A DNA stretch of 37,794 bases from Pseudomonas sp. Lineage in GTDB: Bacteria; Pseudomonadota; Gammaproteobacteria; Pseudomonadales; Pseudomonadaceae. Below the pieces are notes generated by a model that was not told the DNA's origin, did no database searches, and saw only the letters and a list, made by a program, of their open reading frames with translations. Shown in pieces: positions 1-7,169 of this stretch. Made by a program: the position numbers and the translations under genes. Location: assembly GCA_030699825.1 (NCBI GenBank), contig JAUYKV010000063.1, forward strand, positions 1-37,794, in the 5' to 3' direction. Position 1 is the stretch's first letter. The number at the start of each line of letters is the position of its first letter.

Positions 1-212
1 CGCGGCGAGGAAGCACCATCACCCAGCAGGCGATTGAGCATCGGCAGGACAAAGGCTGCCGTCTTGCCGCTGCCAGTTTGTGCCGTGACCCGCAAATCCT
101 GCCCTTGCAGCGCCAGCGGAATAGCCGCCAGCTGCACTGGGGTGGGCTCGGTAAAGTTCAGCGCAGCCACGGCTTACAGCAGACTTTCATGCAGGGCGAA
201 TTGGGAAAACAC
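1..212 (-). pseudogene. DEAD-box RNA helicase, N-terminus, with in-frame stop (partial at window edge)
   Basis: The reverse strand from a GTG at 212-210 reads VFSQFALHESLL, then TAA at 174-176, then [19 protein letters not shown] and, further on, [11 protein letters not shown]. These are the Q motif (PTPVQ with an upstream aromatic) and Walker A motif I of DEAD-box ATP-dependent RNA helicases, which unwind structured RNA during ribosome assembly or mRNA decay. A GAGG eight bases before the GTG is a plausible ribosome site. The residue at the stop is usually a lysine in such proteins (from memory), so one A-to-T change of AAA would create it. Translation could restart at the GTG at 170-168, but that product would lose the first 13 residues, including the aromatic part of the Q motif. 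The rest of the gene lies beyond base 1, so real loss of function cannot be judged; a sequencing error is also possible. Confidence 0.6.
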
Positions 213-386
213 GGAGGTAACCTCGACGAAAAACGGAAATCAGCTGCATAGCGTAACGGTTTCCCGCGCTGCGGCCGAATTTCTTTGTGCAGACCCGCAC
301 AGAGCAGGCACCTCGGTACTTGAACAAACTGCCATGAACGCGCTCAATTCAGGCAGCACAACCGCCTCAAGGCCCAGGAGAATTGC

Positions 387-803
387 ATGCCCAACCCGTC
401 TCGCACCCTGCTGATCTGTAGCGGCCTGGCCATCGCCCTGGCCACGCAGAGCGCCTTCGCCGCGCCGAAAACCGATAACCATGGCAAACCGGGCGCTGGC
501 CATGACGGCGACGTCGGTGTCCACCTCAGTGGCCCCAGCATCGATATCGGCCGCGTACGCATCGTACTGGGTGACAACCGTAAACTGATCGGCCCGGTTA
601 GCGCATTGCCACCCGGTATCGCCAAGAATCTGGCCCGCGGCAAACCACTGCCACCGGGCATCGCCAAAAACTTCGACGGCCGGGTGACCAGCCAACTGCC
701 GCACTATGACGGCTACGAATGGAAGCAGGCCGGCACCGACGTGATACTGGTGGCGATTGCTACCGGCATCGTCTACGAAGTGCTGAGAAACGTGCTGGAC
801 TGA
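387..803 (+). CDS. CigR-family exported protein
   Basis: Encodes 138 residues. A signal peptide covers about 1-25, with a likely cut after AFA. The mature part carries the motif LPPGIAKN twice (about 74-81 and 88-95), which I associate with proteins annotated as CigR family (the Salmonella SPI-3 anti-virulence regulator) and the related RcnB-like periplasmic group. The C-terminus (about 117-138) is hydrophobic and could be a membrane segment. An AGGAG lies about eight bases before the ATG. The 3' end overlaps the 3' end of the convergent cupin gene by 31 bp. The family name rests on the repeated motif only; the function in this organism is unknown. Confidence 0.7.
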   Translation: MPNPSRTLLICSGLAIALATQSAFAAPKTDNHGKPGAGHDGDVGVHLSGPSIDIGRVRIVLGDNRKLIGPVSALPPGIAKNLARGKPLPPGIAKNFDGRVTSQLPHYDGYEWKQAGTDVILVAIATGIVYEVLRNVLD

Positions 804-1471
804 TCGGCCACACCCGCATCGTGCAGATGGCCGACCTTTACATAAATCAGGCAACCCTCACGGGAAAACGGTGTATGTGTTGAACCGTGCGGGTTGCGCA
901 GCCAGGTACCGGCGGGATAATCGCCATACTCATCCTGAAACACCCCCTCCAGCACCAGGATTTCTTCCCTGCCAAGATGCCGGTGGGCACTGAACTCGGT
1001 GCCTGGCGCCCAGCGCACCAATGCCGTGTGCACCGTGGCGAAACTATCCAGTGGCAATACCCTCAGCCCCGGCACCAGGCCTGGCCGCCATTGCGCCTTG
1101 TGCGTATCGATGCGCAGCGCGTGCTGATCCTGCGGCTCCTGGTAGCACAGCTTGACGAACAACAGACACCCGCCAGGACTGGACGGTGTATGGCTGCTGC
1201 CCGGCGGATTCTTCAGCCAGTAGCCGGCAGGATAGGCGCCGTGTTCATCGACAAAGACCCCGTCGAGCACCAGGATTTCCTCGCCTCCCGGATGCCGATG
1301 GCTACGGAACTGCGACCCCGGCGCATAACGCACGATCGAGGTAGCGCGTCCGCTTTCCGCGGCAAAACGCTCCAGCGGACGCCGTTCGACGCCAGGCAAC
1401 GGTGAGGCCTGCCAGTCGATAGTGTGGGTATCGAGCACAACCCGCTCGCTCAGGTCAGCATTGATCTGCAT
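773..1471 (-). CDS. double-cupin protein (ChrR-like cupin domains)
   Basis: Encodes 232 residues. The start is the ATG at 1471, chosen because GGAGGTGAC directly precedes it; the open frame extends further upstream but would run through the neighbouring transporter gene. Two similar cupin repeats are visible, each with HRH followed by EE and a later H in a SSHTP or STHTP context (H58, H60, E64, H94 and H163, H165, E169, H199). These are typical cupin metal ligands. The closest family I recognise is the ChrR-type cupin, found as a C-terminal domain of zinc anti-sigma factors, but here no N-terminal sigma-binding domain is present. It may therefore be a stand-alone metal-dependent enzyme or sensor. 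It lies 11 bp downstream of rarD and may be co-transcribed with it. Confidence 0.75.
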   Translation of the reverse strand: MQINADLSERVVLDTHTIDWQASPLPGVERRPLERFAAESGRATSIVRYAPGSQFRSHRHPGGEEILVLDGVFVDEHGAYPAGYWLKNPPGSSHTPSSPGGCLLFVKLCYQEPQDQHALRIDTHKAQWRPGLVPGLRVLPLDSFATVHTALVRWAPGTEFSAHRHLGREEILVLEGVFQDEYGDYPAGTWLRNPHGSTHTPFSREGCLIYVKVGHLHDAGVADQSSTFLSTS

Positions 1472-1482
1472 GTCACCTCCTG

Positions 1483-2373
1483 TCAGATGCGCCGCTGCTT
1501 GATCAGCAGCCGTGCACTGTCCCAGCCGACCAGCAGCACCGCCAGCCAGATCGGCAAATAGGTCAGCCACTGCTGGGCATTGAAGCTTTCGCCAAGAAAC
1601 AACAGCGCCACCAGAAACAGCAGCACCGGCTCGACATAACTGAGGATGCCAAACAGCCCCAGCGGCAACAACCGGCTGGACGCCATCATCGCCGCGAACG
1701 CCAGGGCGCCGAGCAAGCCCAGCCCCGGCAGCAGCCACCACAGCTGCGGTGCCTGGGTGAACACCGCCACCGGCCCCCAGGCAACGATCAGCCAGACCGC
1801 CAAGGGCGCCAGCACCAGCATTTCCAGGATAAACCCGGACAGGGCATCCAGGCGCATCCAACGGCGCAACATGAAATACGGGGGATAACCCAGCGTGGTG
1901 ACCAGGGTGATCCAGGAAAATGCCTGCAGGCGCCACAGTTCATGCAGCACGCCGAGCAAGGCACAGAACACCGCCAACTGCTGCAACGGGCGCAGGCGCT
2001 CGCCGTAGAACACCCGCCCGGCCAGCACCATCGCCAGGGGTAGCAGAAAATAACCCAGCGACACATCCAGCATGCGCCCGGCCAGCGGTGCCCAGACGAA
2101 CAAGGCCCACTGCACGCCAATCAATGCGGCCGAGAGCGGCAAGGCCGCCAGCAATAACGGCTCATGCCGTAGACGGCCGATGGCCACCGCCAACACCGTC
2201 CATTGCCGGGCCACGGCGACCAGCAGCAACACCGCCGGAATCGACCAGAGCACCCGCTGGGCGAACACCTGCACACCATCCAGCGGCGCCAGTTGCTGCA
2301 CATAGCCGGGAATCAGGGCAAACAGCATCGAGGCGCCAATCGATAGCGACACGCCACGCCCGGACAACTTCAT
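1483..2373 (-). CDS. rarD: RarD-type EamA (DMT) transporter
   Basis: Encodes 296 residues made almost entirely of hydrophobic segments, about ten membrane helices, as in the drug/metabolite transporter superfamily. The opening (SLSIGASMLFALIPGYVQQLAPLDG) and FAQRVLWSIP, followed by LDVSLGYFLLPL and GILSYVEPVLLFL, match the RarD branch. RarD was named for chloramphenicol sensitivity, but its natural substrate is not settled. The start at 2373 is supported by AGGAGAGGCG. The ATG overlaps the stop of an upstream transporter remnant (ATGA), so it may once have been translationally coupled to it. The cupin gene follows in the same direction. Confidence 0.85.
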   Translation of the reverse strand: MKLSGRGVSLSIGASMLFALIPGYVQQLAPLDGVQVFAQRVLWSIPAVLLLVAVARQWTVLAVAIGRLRHEPLLLAALPLSAALIGVQWALFVWAPLAGRMLDVSLGYFLLPLAMVLAGRVFYGERLRPLQQLAVFCALLGVLHELWRLQAFSWITLVTTLGYPPYFMLRRWMRLDALSGFILEMLVLAPLAVWLIVAWGPVAVFTQAPQLWWLLPGLGLLGALAFAAMMASSRLLPLGLFGILSYVEPVLLFLVALLFLGESFNAQQWLTYLPIWLAVLLVGWDSARLLIKQRRI

Positions 2374-2690
2374 CGCCTCTCCTTCGCCACCAGTAGTTGC
2401 CGGCTGCCGACCTGGGTCAACAGCAGGGAACTCGCAATCACCGTCCCACCCAGGCCCAGCCGCCACAGATCGGCATCGCAGTTGCACAGCAACAGATTGA
2501 CCAACAGATCCGCCGGCACCAGGGCATTATTCATCACCATCAGGGTGCCGCCATCGACCAGGCTCGCGCCCTTGTTCCAGCAGTAAAGAGCAAACCCGGA
2601 CGCCACCATACCGAGCCCGGCCAAGACCCACCACTGGCTGGCGCTGGTGGGTAAGCGGGAGGCGTTACCGAACAGCAAGCCGGCGACCTT
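2370..2690 (-). pseudogene. 3' remnant of an EamA-family transporter
   Basis: About 105 codons in frame encode the C-terminal end of a DMT/EamA permease: QWWVLAGLGMVASG, WNKGASLVDGGTLMVMNN and ALVPADLLVNLLL are typical of the last helices. No N-terminal half precedes it. The frame remains open upstream but crosses the azoR terminator and has no EamA-like sequence there. Only a minority of the usual ~290-residue protein remains, so a working permease is unlikely. Its TGA overlaps the rarD ATG (ATGA). The likely history is a deletion that joined the azoR terminator to the last third of the permease. The exact 5' breakpoint, near 2690-2710, is an estimate. Confidence 0.65.
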
Positions 2691-2732
2691 AGCCTGCCGC
2701 GAGGTGTCGAACAATCGCCGCACAACCCGCAC

Positions 2733-2770
2733 AAAAAAACCCGGCCAATCGCCAAAGCGATCGACCGGGT
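2733..2770 (-). terminator. rho-independent terminator of azoR
   Basis: On the minus strand ACCCGGTCGATCGC, a short loop, and a near-complementary GCGATTGGCCGGGT are followed by seven T residues. It begins 54 bp after the azoR stop and has the classic form. Confidence 0.8.
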
Positions 2771-2823
2771 ACATGCGCCCCAGGAGCAAAGGGACGCCAA
2801 GGGAGTTGCCTGTTACTTGAACT

Positions 2824-3423
2824 TTAGGCCACTTGCGCCAACTGCGCCTTGGCTTCGGCCAGACCTTTCTCCATGAACTCGCCGCCCAGATTGAGGCCTT
2901 CGGCATGAATGAAGCTGACCTCGTGAATGCCGATAAAGGCCAGCGCCTGACGTAGGTAGGGTTCCTGATGATCCATACTGCCACCGGCGTAGATACCGCC
3001 ACGGGCGGTCAGAACGAAGGCACGCTTGCCCGTGAGCAGGCCCTGCGGGCCGGTTTCGGTGTACTTGAAGGTGACGCCGGCACGCAGCACATGGTCCAGC
3101 CAGGCTTTCAGGGTGCTGGGAATGGCGAAGTTGTACATGGGCGCGGCCAGCACCAGCACATCGGCAGCCAGCACTTCATCGGTGAGTGTGTTGGACAGGG
3201 CCAAGGCGCTTTGCTCCGCGACGCTCTGCTGATCGGCCGGGGTCATCCAGCCGCCCAGCAGGTTGGCGTCCAGGTGCGGTACTTGTTCGACCGCCAGGTC
3301 GCGAATCTGGATTTGATCGGCAGGGTGAGCCGCTTGCCACTGGGCGATGAATTGCTCGGTGAGCTGACGAGAAACCGAGCCTTGTTGGCGGGCGCTGCTT
3401 TCGATTACCAGAACTTTGGACAT
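2824..3423 (-). CDS. azoR: FMN-dependent NADH-azoreductase
   Basis: Encodes 199 residues, the usual length for AzoR. The N-terminus (MSKVLVIESSARQQGSVSR) is the flavodoxin-like phosphate-binding loop for FMN; APMYNFAIPSTLKAWLDHV and TARGGIYAGG are the conserved flavin-contacting segments of the family. The enzyme reduces azo dyes and quinones with NAD(P)H in the cytosol and is usually linked to thiol or quinone stress. GGAG precedes the ATG at 3423. The gene is monocistronic, closed by a terminator. A LysR gene lies about 0.7 kb upstream on the other strand, with one small gene between them; LysR control of azoR is plausible but not shown here. Confidence 0.93.
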   Translation of the reverse strand: MSKVLVIESSARQQGSVSRQLTEQFIAQWQAAHPADQIQIRDLAVEQVPHLDANLLGGWMTPADQQSVAEQSALALSNTLTDEVLAADVLVLAAPMYNFAIPSTLKAWLDHVLRAGVTFKYTETGPQGLLTGKRAFVLTARGGIYAGGSMDHQEPYLRQALAFIGIHEVSFIHAEGLNLGGEFMEKGLAEAKAQLAQVA

Positions 3424-3499
3424 GTTGTTGCTCCATCGAGAGGGGTTGGTTAACGTCGATGGGCACAGAATAGAGACACTACAATCGATTAAAAAGCGC

Positions 3500-3540
3500 A
3501 AATAACCGCTTCTATCTATCGAATAAATTGATTTATGCAA
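3500..3540 (-). promoter_or_regulatory. AT-rich azoR upstream region with imperfect palindrome
   Basis: Upstream of azoR an AT-rich stretch contains ATCGAATAAATTGAT (3517-3531), an imperfect inverted repeat of the kind LysR-type proteins bind, and TATTCT on the minus strand as a possible -10 closer to the gene. No convincing -35 was identified. This is a candidate operator only. Confidence 0.3.
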
Positions 3541-3586
3541 CGCCTCGCACTAGGATCGCTAATGTTCATGACGGCGGTGGTTATTT

Positions 3587-3615
3587 CTGAGGCCGGGAAA
3601 ATATCGAAGGCCGTC
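3587..3615. repeat. partial copy of the CCTCAGAGG...ATCGAGCGCCGTAGCGAG repeat
   Basis: CTGAGGCCGGGAAAATATCGA followed by AGGCCGTC resembles the better copies at 3994-4050 and 6504-6560. It lies between azoR and the small exported protein gene. Confidence 0.5.
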
Positions 3616-3632
3616 GGGCAAGCGATTTTTTC

Positions 3633-3950
3633 TCAGCCTCTCAGGCTACAGGTCAACTGCACGCGCAGTTTGATGATGCTGCGGGCGAATTTTATCGTCA
3701 GGTTGCTGCTCTGCCCCGGCGCCAACACTACTTTGCGGGTACGCGGCGCCTCGGGGCCATTGCGGAACACCCCGCTGCACTCGGCCTCGGTCTCACCGTA
3801 GTTGTAGAGCAGCACGGCGCCCATGTTGTGATCGATTTCCTGGGTGGTGACCGACACTTCGGCACCGTTGAACTGTTTTTCCACCTCGATCGGATAAGCG
3901 AAAACAGCCAGTGGCAACCAGGCGATCAGGGCACAGCAAAATTTTTTCAT
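3633..3950 (-). CDS. small exported protein of unknown function
   Basis: Encodes 105 residues. A signal peptide is clear (MKKF, then a hydrophobic stretch, with a cut near VFA-YP at about 18/19). The mature protein is about 87 residues, predicted to be mostly beta strand, with two cysteines (in AECSG and LTCSL) that could form a disulfide in the periplasm. GGAG lies nine bases before the ATG. I do not recognise a functional family; similar small Pseudomonas proteins are sometimes labelled '3-phosphoglycerate kinase', which the size and signal peptide rule out. It sits alone between azoR and the divergent LysR gene. Confidence 0.7.
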   Translation of the reverse strand: MKKFCCALIAWLPLAVFAYPIEVEKQFNGAEVSVTTQEIDHNMGAVLLYNYGETEAECSGVFRNGPEAPRTRKVVLAPGQSSNLTIKFARSIIKLRVQLTCSLRG

Positions 3951-3993
3951 GCGGCAGTCTCCAACAAGGGACTGCCAGTTTAGAGCGAGTTCG

Positions 3994-4050
3994 CCTCAGA
4001 GGCTGGGAAAATATCGAGCGCCGTAGCGAGACCGTCTCCAGGCGTTCGCA
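3994..4050. repeat. ~55-bp intergenic repeat, copy 1
   Basis: Begins CCTCAGAGGCTGGGAAAATA and continues ATCGAGCGCCGTAGCGAG, ACCGTCTCCAGGCGTTCGC. The copy at 6504-6560 matches it closely in the same orientation. It lies in the divergent gap between the small exported protein gene and the LysR gene. Confidence 0.7.
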
Positions 4051-4115
4051 GAGGCGGTTGCAGTCGGCGAGAGTTTTTCACAAGCTCTCAGTTTCGTAAT
4101 AAACAGGAGAGGATA

Positions 4116-5042
4116 ATGAAAGCGCCCCGCGTGACCCTCGATCAGTGGCGTACCCTGCAGGCCGTCGTCGATCAGGGTGGCTTTGCCCAGGCCGCCGAGG
4201 TGCTGCACCGCTCGCAATCCTCGGTCAGCTACACCATTGCGCGGATGCAGGAACAGCTCGGCGTGCCGTTGCTGCGCATCGACGGGCGCAAAGCCGTGCT
4301 CACCGAGGCCGGCGACGTGCTGCTGCGCCGCTCGCGGCAACTGGTCAAGCAGGCCAGCCAGCTGGAAGACCTGGCCTACAACATGGATCAGGGCTGGGAA
4401 GCCGAGGTACGCCTGGTGGTCGACGCCGCCTACCCAACCGCACGGCTGATCAGGGCACTGACCGCCTTTATCCCGCAGAGTCGTGGTTGCCGCGTGCGCC
4501 TGCGCGAGGAAGTGCTGTCGGGCGTCGAGGAAGTACTGCTGGAAGGCACCGCCGATCTGGCCATCAGCAGCCTGTCCATGGTCGGCTATCTGGGCCATGA
4601 ACTCTGCGAAGTGGAATTCCTGGCGGTTGCCCACCCCAACCATCAGCTGCACAAGATGCAACGCAAGCTGACCTTCGAGGATTTGCAGAACCAGTTGCAG
4701 GTGGTCATACGCGACTCGGGGCGCAGCAAACCGCGCGACGTCGGCTGGTTGGGTGCCGAACAACGCTGGACGGTCAGCAGCCTGTCGACCGCTGCCAACT
4801 TCGTCAGCAGCGGGCTCGGCTTCGCCTGGCTGCCGCGCCACCTGATCGAGCGAGAGATCAGCGAAGGCACCCTCAAACCCCTGGCGCTGGAACAGGGCGG
4901 CAGCAACCATCCACGCTTTACCCTCTACAGCCACAAGGACAAAGCCCTGGGGCCGGCCAGCCAGATTCTCGTTGACCTGATCAGGAGCTTCGACGCGGCA
5001 CCGCTCGATGCGCCCTTCGCCGCCCCCCAACCAACCAGCTGA
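4116..5042 (+). CDS. LysR-family transcriptional regulator
   Basis: Encodes 308 residues, the normal length for this family. The winged helix-turn-helix lies at about 6-65 (LDQWRTLQAVVDQGGFAQAA, then SQSSVSYTIARMQEQLG and LTEAGDVLLRRS), followed by a linker helix and a substrate-binding domain from about 95 to 295. AGGAGAGGATA precedes the ATG. It is followed 12 bp later by an alpha/beta hydrolase in the same direction, so an operon is likely. The small exported protein gene and, beyond it, azoR run the other way. The effector is unknown; targets could be this operon or azoR. Confidence 0.9.
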   Translation: MKAPRVTLDQWRTLQAVVDQGGFAQAAEVLHRSQSSVSYTIARMQEQLGVPLLRIDGRKAVLTEAGDVLLRRSRQLVKQASQLEDLAYNMDQGWEAEVRLVVDAAYPTARLIRALTAFIPQSRGCRVRLREEVLSGVEEVLLEGTADLAISSLSMVGYLGHELCEVEFLAVAHPNHQLHKMQRKLTFEDLQNQLQVVIRDSGRSKPRDVGWLGAEQRWTVSSLSTAANFVSSGLGFAWLPRHLIEREISEGTLKPLALEQGGSNHPRFTLYSHKDKALGPASQILVDLIRSFDAAPLDAPFAAPQPTS

Positions 5043-5054
5043 CAGGAGTCATTC

Positions 5055-5891
5055 ATGCCCTACTACGATAACGAGGGTTGCCAGTTGCACTACGAGGAGT
5101 ACGGCAAGGGCGCGCCGGTGCTGCTGGTGCACGGCCTGGGTTCAAGCACCCGCGACTGGGAATATCAGATCCCCGAACTGGCTGCGCACTACCGGCTGAT
5201 CGCCATCGACATACGCGGTCACGGCCGCTCGGACAAGCCGCGCGAACGCTACAGCATCGCCGGTTTTGCCGAAGATCTGCGCGCATTGATCGAACACCTG
5301 GGGCTTGGCAGGGTGCACCTGGTTGGCATCTCCATGGGCGGCATGATCGGTTTTCAGTTGGGCGTCGACCATCCCGAACTGCTAAAGAGCCTGTGCATCG
5401 TCAACAGCGGCCCCGAAGTGAAGGCGAAAAGCCCGCGCGAGTACCTGGAGATCGCCAAACGCTGGAGCCTGTCGCGCCTGTTCAGCCTGGAAACCATCGC
5501 CAAGGGCCTGGGCCGGCTGCTGTTCCCCAAGCCCGAACAAGCCGAGCTGCGGCGCAAGATCGAAGAGCGCTGGCCACAGAACGACAAGCGCGCCTACCTG
5601 GCCAGCCTCGACGCCATCATCGGCTGGGGTGTACGCGAACGCCTGGTACGCATCACCTGTCCTACCCTGGTGATCAGCGCCGACCACGACTACACCCCAA
5701 TTGCGCAGAAAGAGGCCTACGTCAAGGAAATGCCCAATGCGCGCCTGCTGGTGATCGAAGATTCGCGTCACGCCACACCACTGGATCAACCGCAACGCTT
5801 CAACCGCAGCCTGCTGGCCTTCCTCGAAGAAGTCGAACAGACTGCCCCCACTGCCCCCACTCCCCTCAACAAGGATCAACAAGCATGCTGA
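5055..5891 (+). CDS. alpha/beta-fold hydrolase
   Basis: Encodes 278 residues. The oxyanion-hole motif VHGLGSS (about 25-31), the nucleophile elbow GISMGG with Ser93, an acid near Asp210/Asp212 (SADHDYT) and His239 ([11 protein letters not shown]) make up a complete triad. The family includes esterases, carboxyl-ester lactonases such as the 3-oxoadipate enol-lactonase type, and lipases; the substrate cannot be read from the sequence. No signal peptide is present, so it is cytosolic. The C-terminal tail is low in complexity (TAPTAPTPL). The last 7 bp overlap the start of the cyclophilin gene, which indicates translational coupling. Confidence 0.88.
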   Translation: MPYYDNEGCQLHYEEYGKGAPVLLVHGLGSSTRDWEYQIPELAAHYRLIAIDIRGHGRSDKPRERYSIAGFAEDLRALIEHLGLGRVHLVGISMGGMIGFQLGVDHPELLKSLCIVNSGPEVKAKSPREYLEIAKRWSLSRLFSLETIAKGLGRLLFPKPEQAELRRKIEERWPQNDKRAYLASLDAIIGWGVRERLVRITCPTLVISADHDYTPIAQKEAYVKEMPNARLLVIEDSRHATPLDQPQRFNRSLLAFLEEVEQTAPTAPTPLNKDQQAC

Positions 5892-6439
5892 AGACACTCG
5901 CCCTCGCCGCCTGCTCCCTACTGTTTGCCAGCAGCCTGCTGGCTGCGGAGAACCCGAAAGTGCTACTGACCACCAGCCTCGGCGAAATCGAAATCGAGCT
6001 GGATGCGCAAAAAGCCCCGGTCAGCGCGGAAAACTTCCTCGCCTACGTAGACAGCGGTTACTACGCCGGCACCCAGTTTCACCGGGTGATCCCGGGGTTC
6101 ATGGTGCAAGGCGGCGGCTTCGACGCCGACATGCAGCAGAAACAGCCGCAAGCCCCAATCAAGAACGAAGCCGACAACGGCCTGCACAATGTGCGCGGCA
6201 CCCTGGCCATGGCGCGGACCCAGGTGCGCGACTCGGCCACCAGCCAGTTCTTCATCAACCACAAGGACAACGCCTTCCTCGACCACGGCTCGCGCGACTT
6301 CGGTTACGCGGTATTTGGCAAGGTCCTGCGCGGCATGGATGTGGTCGACAAGATCGCCCAGGTACCGACCAGCAATCGTGGCGGCCACCAGAACGTACCG
6401 CGCGAGCCGGTGCTGATTCTCGAAGCCAAGCGCCTGTAA
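5885..6439 (+). CDS. ppiA: periplasmic peptidyl-prolyl cis-trans isomerase, cyclophilin type
   Basis: Encodes 184 residues with a signal peptide (about 1-20, cut near LLA-A). The cyclophilin core follows: [14 protein letters not shown] (65-78, with the catalytic Arg67), then [17 protein letters not shown] and [15 protein letters not shown]. It speeds proline isomerisation during folding of exported proteins. The ATG at 5885 lies inside the 3' end of the hydrolase gene. The trimmed signal-peptide-bearing form matches PpiA rather than cytosolic PpiB. A strong terminator follows 5 bp after the stop. Confidence 0.92.
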   Translation: MLKTLALAACSLLFASSLLAAENPKVLLTTSLGEIEIELDAQKAPVSAENFLAYVDSGYYAGTQFHRVIPGFMVQGGGFDADMQQKQPQAPIKNEADNGLHNVRGTLAMARTQVRDSATSQFFINHKDNAFLDHGSRDFGYAVFGKVLRGMDVVDKIAQVPTSNRGGHQNVPREPVLILEAKRL

Positions 6440-6444
6440 CCCAA

Positions 6445-6471
6445 GGGCGGCAAATGCCGCCCAGCCTTTTG
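6445..6471 (+). terminator. rho-independent terminator after ppiA
   Basis: GGGCGGCA-AA-TGCCGCCC is a perfect 8-bp stem with a 2-nt loop as drawn (in practice a 6-bp stem with a larger loop), followed by AGCCTTTTG. It probably ends the LysR-hydrolase-ppiA transcript. Confidence 0.75.
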
Positions 6472-6503
6472 CCAACTGCCACCGCATGACCGTACGCGCA
6501 GAG

Positions 6504-6657
6504 CCTCAGAGGGTGTGAAAAAATCGAGCGCCGTAGCGAGGCCGTCCCCAGGCCTTCGCGGCAAGGCGCGCTGGGTGAAAAGCGGGGGAAATTTAGTGAG
6601 CTAAATGACTCTGTTTTTCACGTAGCGCAACGCCGCAGCCGGCGTTTTTGGCGATCC
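6504..6657. repeat. ~55-bp repeat, copy 2, within a larger palindromic intergenic element
   Basis: 6504-6560 matches 3994-4050 (CCTCAGAGG, GAAAA, ATCGAGCGCCGTAGCGAG, CCAGGC). It runs on into GCTGGGTGAAAA, AATTTA, TAAAT and TTTTTCAC, which form a loose inverted repeat around a short centre, ending in GGCGTTTTTGG. This form is common in Pseudomonas intergenic repeats. Confidence 0.65.
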
Positions 6658-6765
6658 GGTGTCACTCGCCGCAGGCAGTGCACCATGATTCAGCGGCGCG
6701 GCATAAAGCTGGCGGCGAGTGACACCCTACAGATCGCAGATTGCTCCAGATCGTAGGGCGGCCCT
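6658..6765. repeat. repeat family A, truncated palindromic copy
   Basis: GGTGTCACTCGCCGCAGGCA and GTGCACCAT run in the reverse orientation of the copies at 10044 and 30226-30592. GGCGAGTGACACCCTACAGA then follows in forward orientation with GCAGATTGCTCC. The copy thus looks like two family-A ends joined head to head around a shortened AAAGCTGGCG centre. Confidence 0.65.
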
Positions 6766-6832
6766 GCCTTGCAGCCTGTGGCACTGGCTCCCCACCTCAA
6801 GCTGGGAAGCGGCCATGCACACACCTCACAGT

Positions 6833-7042
6833 TTACTGCTGGTAGTCATCCTCGGCAGGCTCTGCTGGTACGGGTTCTGCGGGCATAGGCTCACTTGGCA
6901 TGGGCTCCGCCGGCACGGGAGCTTGCTGATCCATCGGTGGTGGCGTCGGCGGCGTGCTGGGCTTGGCCGGCTCGTCGTCGCACCCCATCAACGCCAGTGC
7001 GAAAAATGCGGGTAGCAGAAATGAAATACGTGAAATACGCAT
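6833..7042 (-). CDS. small Pro-rich lipoprotein
   Basis: Encodes 69 residues. The N-terminus is a lipoprotein signal (MRISRISFLLPAFFALALMG, then Cys21). The lipobox is LMGC, and the Asp at +2 (CDD) would favour retention in the inner membrane by the enterobacterial rule, which does not hold strictly in Pseudomonas. The mature part has no fold motif: it is an acidic Pro/Ala/Glu tail with repeated PAEP and PSEP units. GGAG precedes the ATG. Such small lipoproteins are usually annotated as hypothetical. It stands alone between repeat sequence and the COG3146-type gene. Confidence 0.75.
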   Translation of the reverse strand: MRISRISFLLPAFFALALMGCDDEPAKPSTPPTPPPMDQQAPVPAEPMPSEPMPAEPVPAEPAEDDYQQ

Positions 7043-7169
7043 GTTTGAACTCCATTACTAGTGAGTGGTTGCCCGAACTCGGGCCAGGCGGTTAAAGCCG
7101 CCCCTCACCTTAATGGACCGGTGTCAGGCGCAAGAGTGCCGGAACGGCCGACAATCGAGGCTTGCGGGC

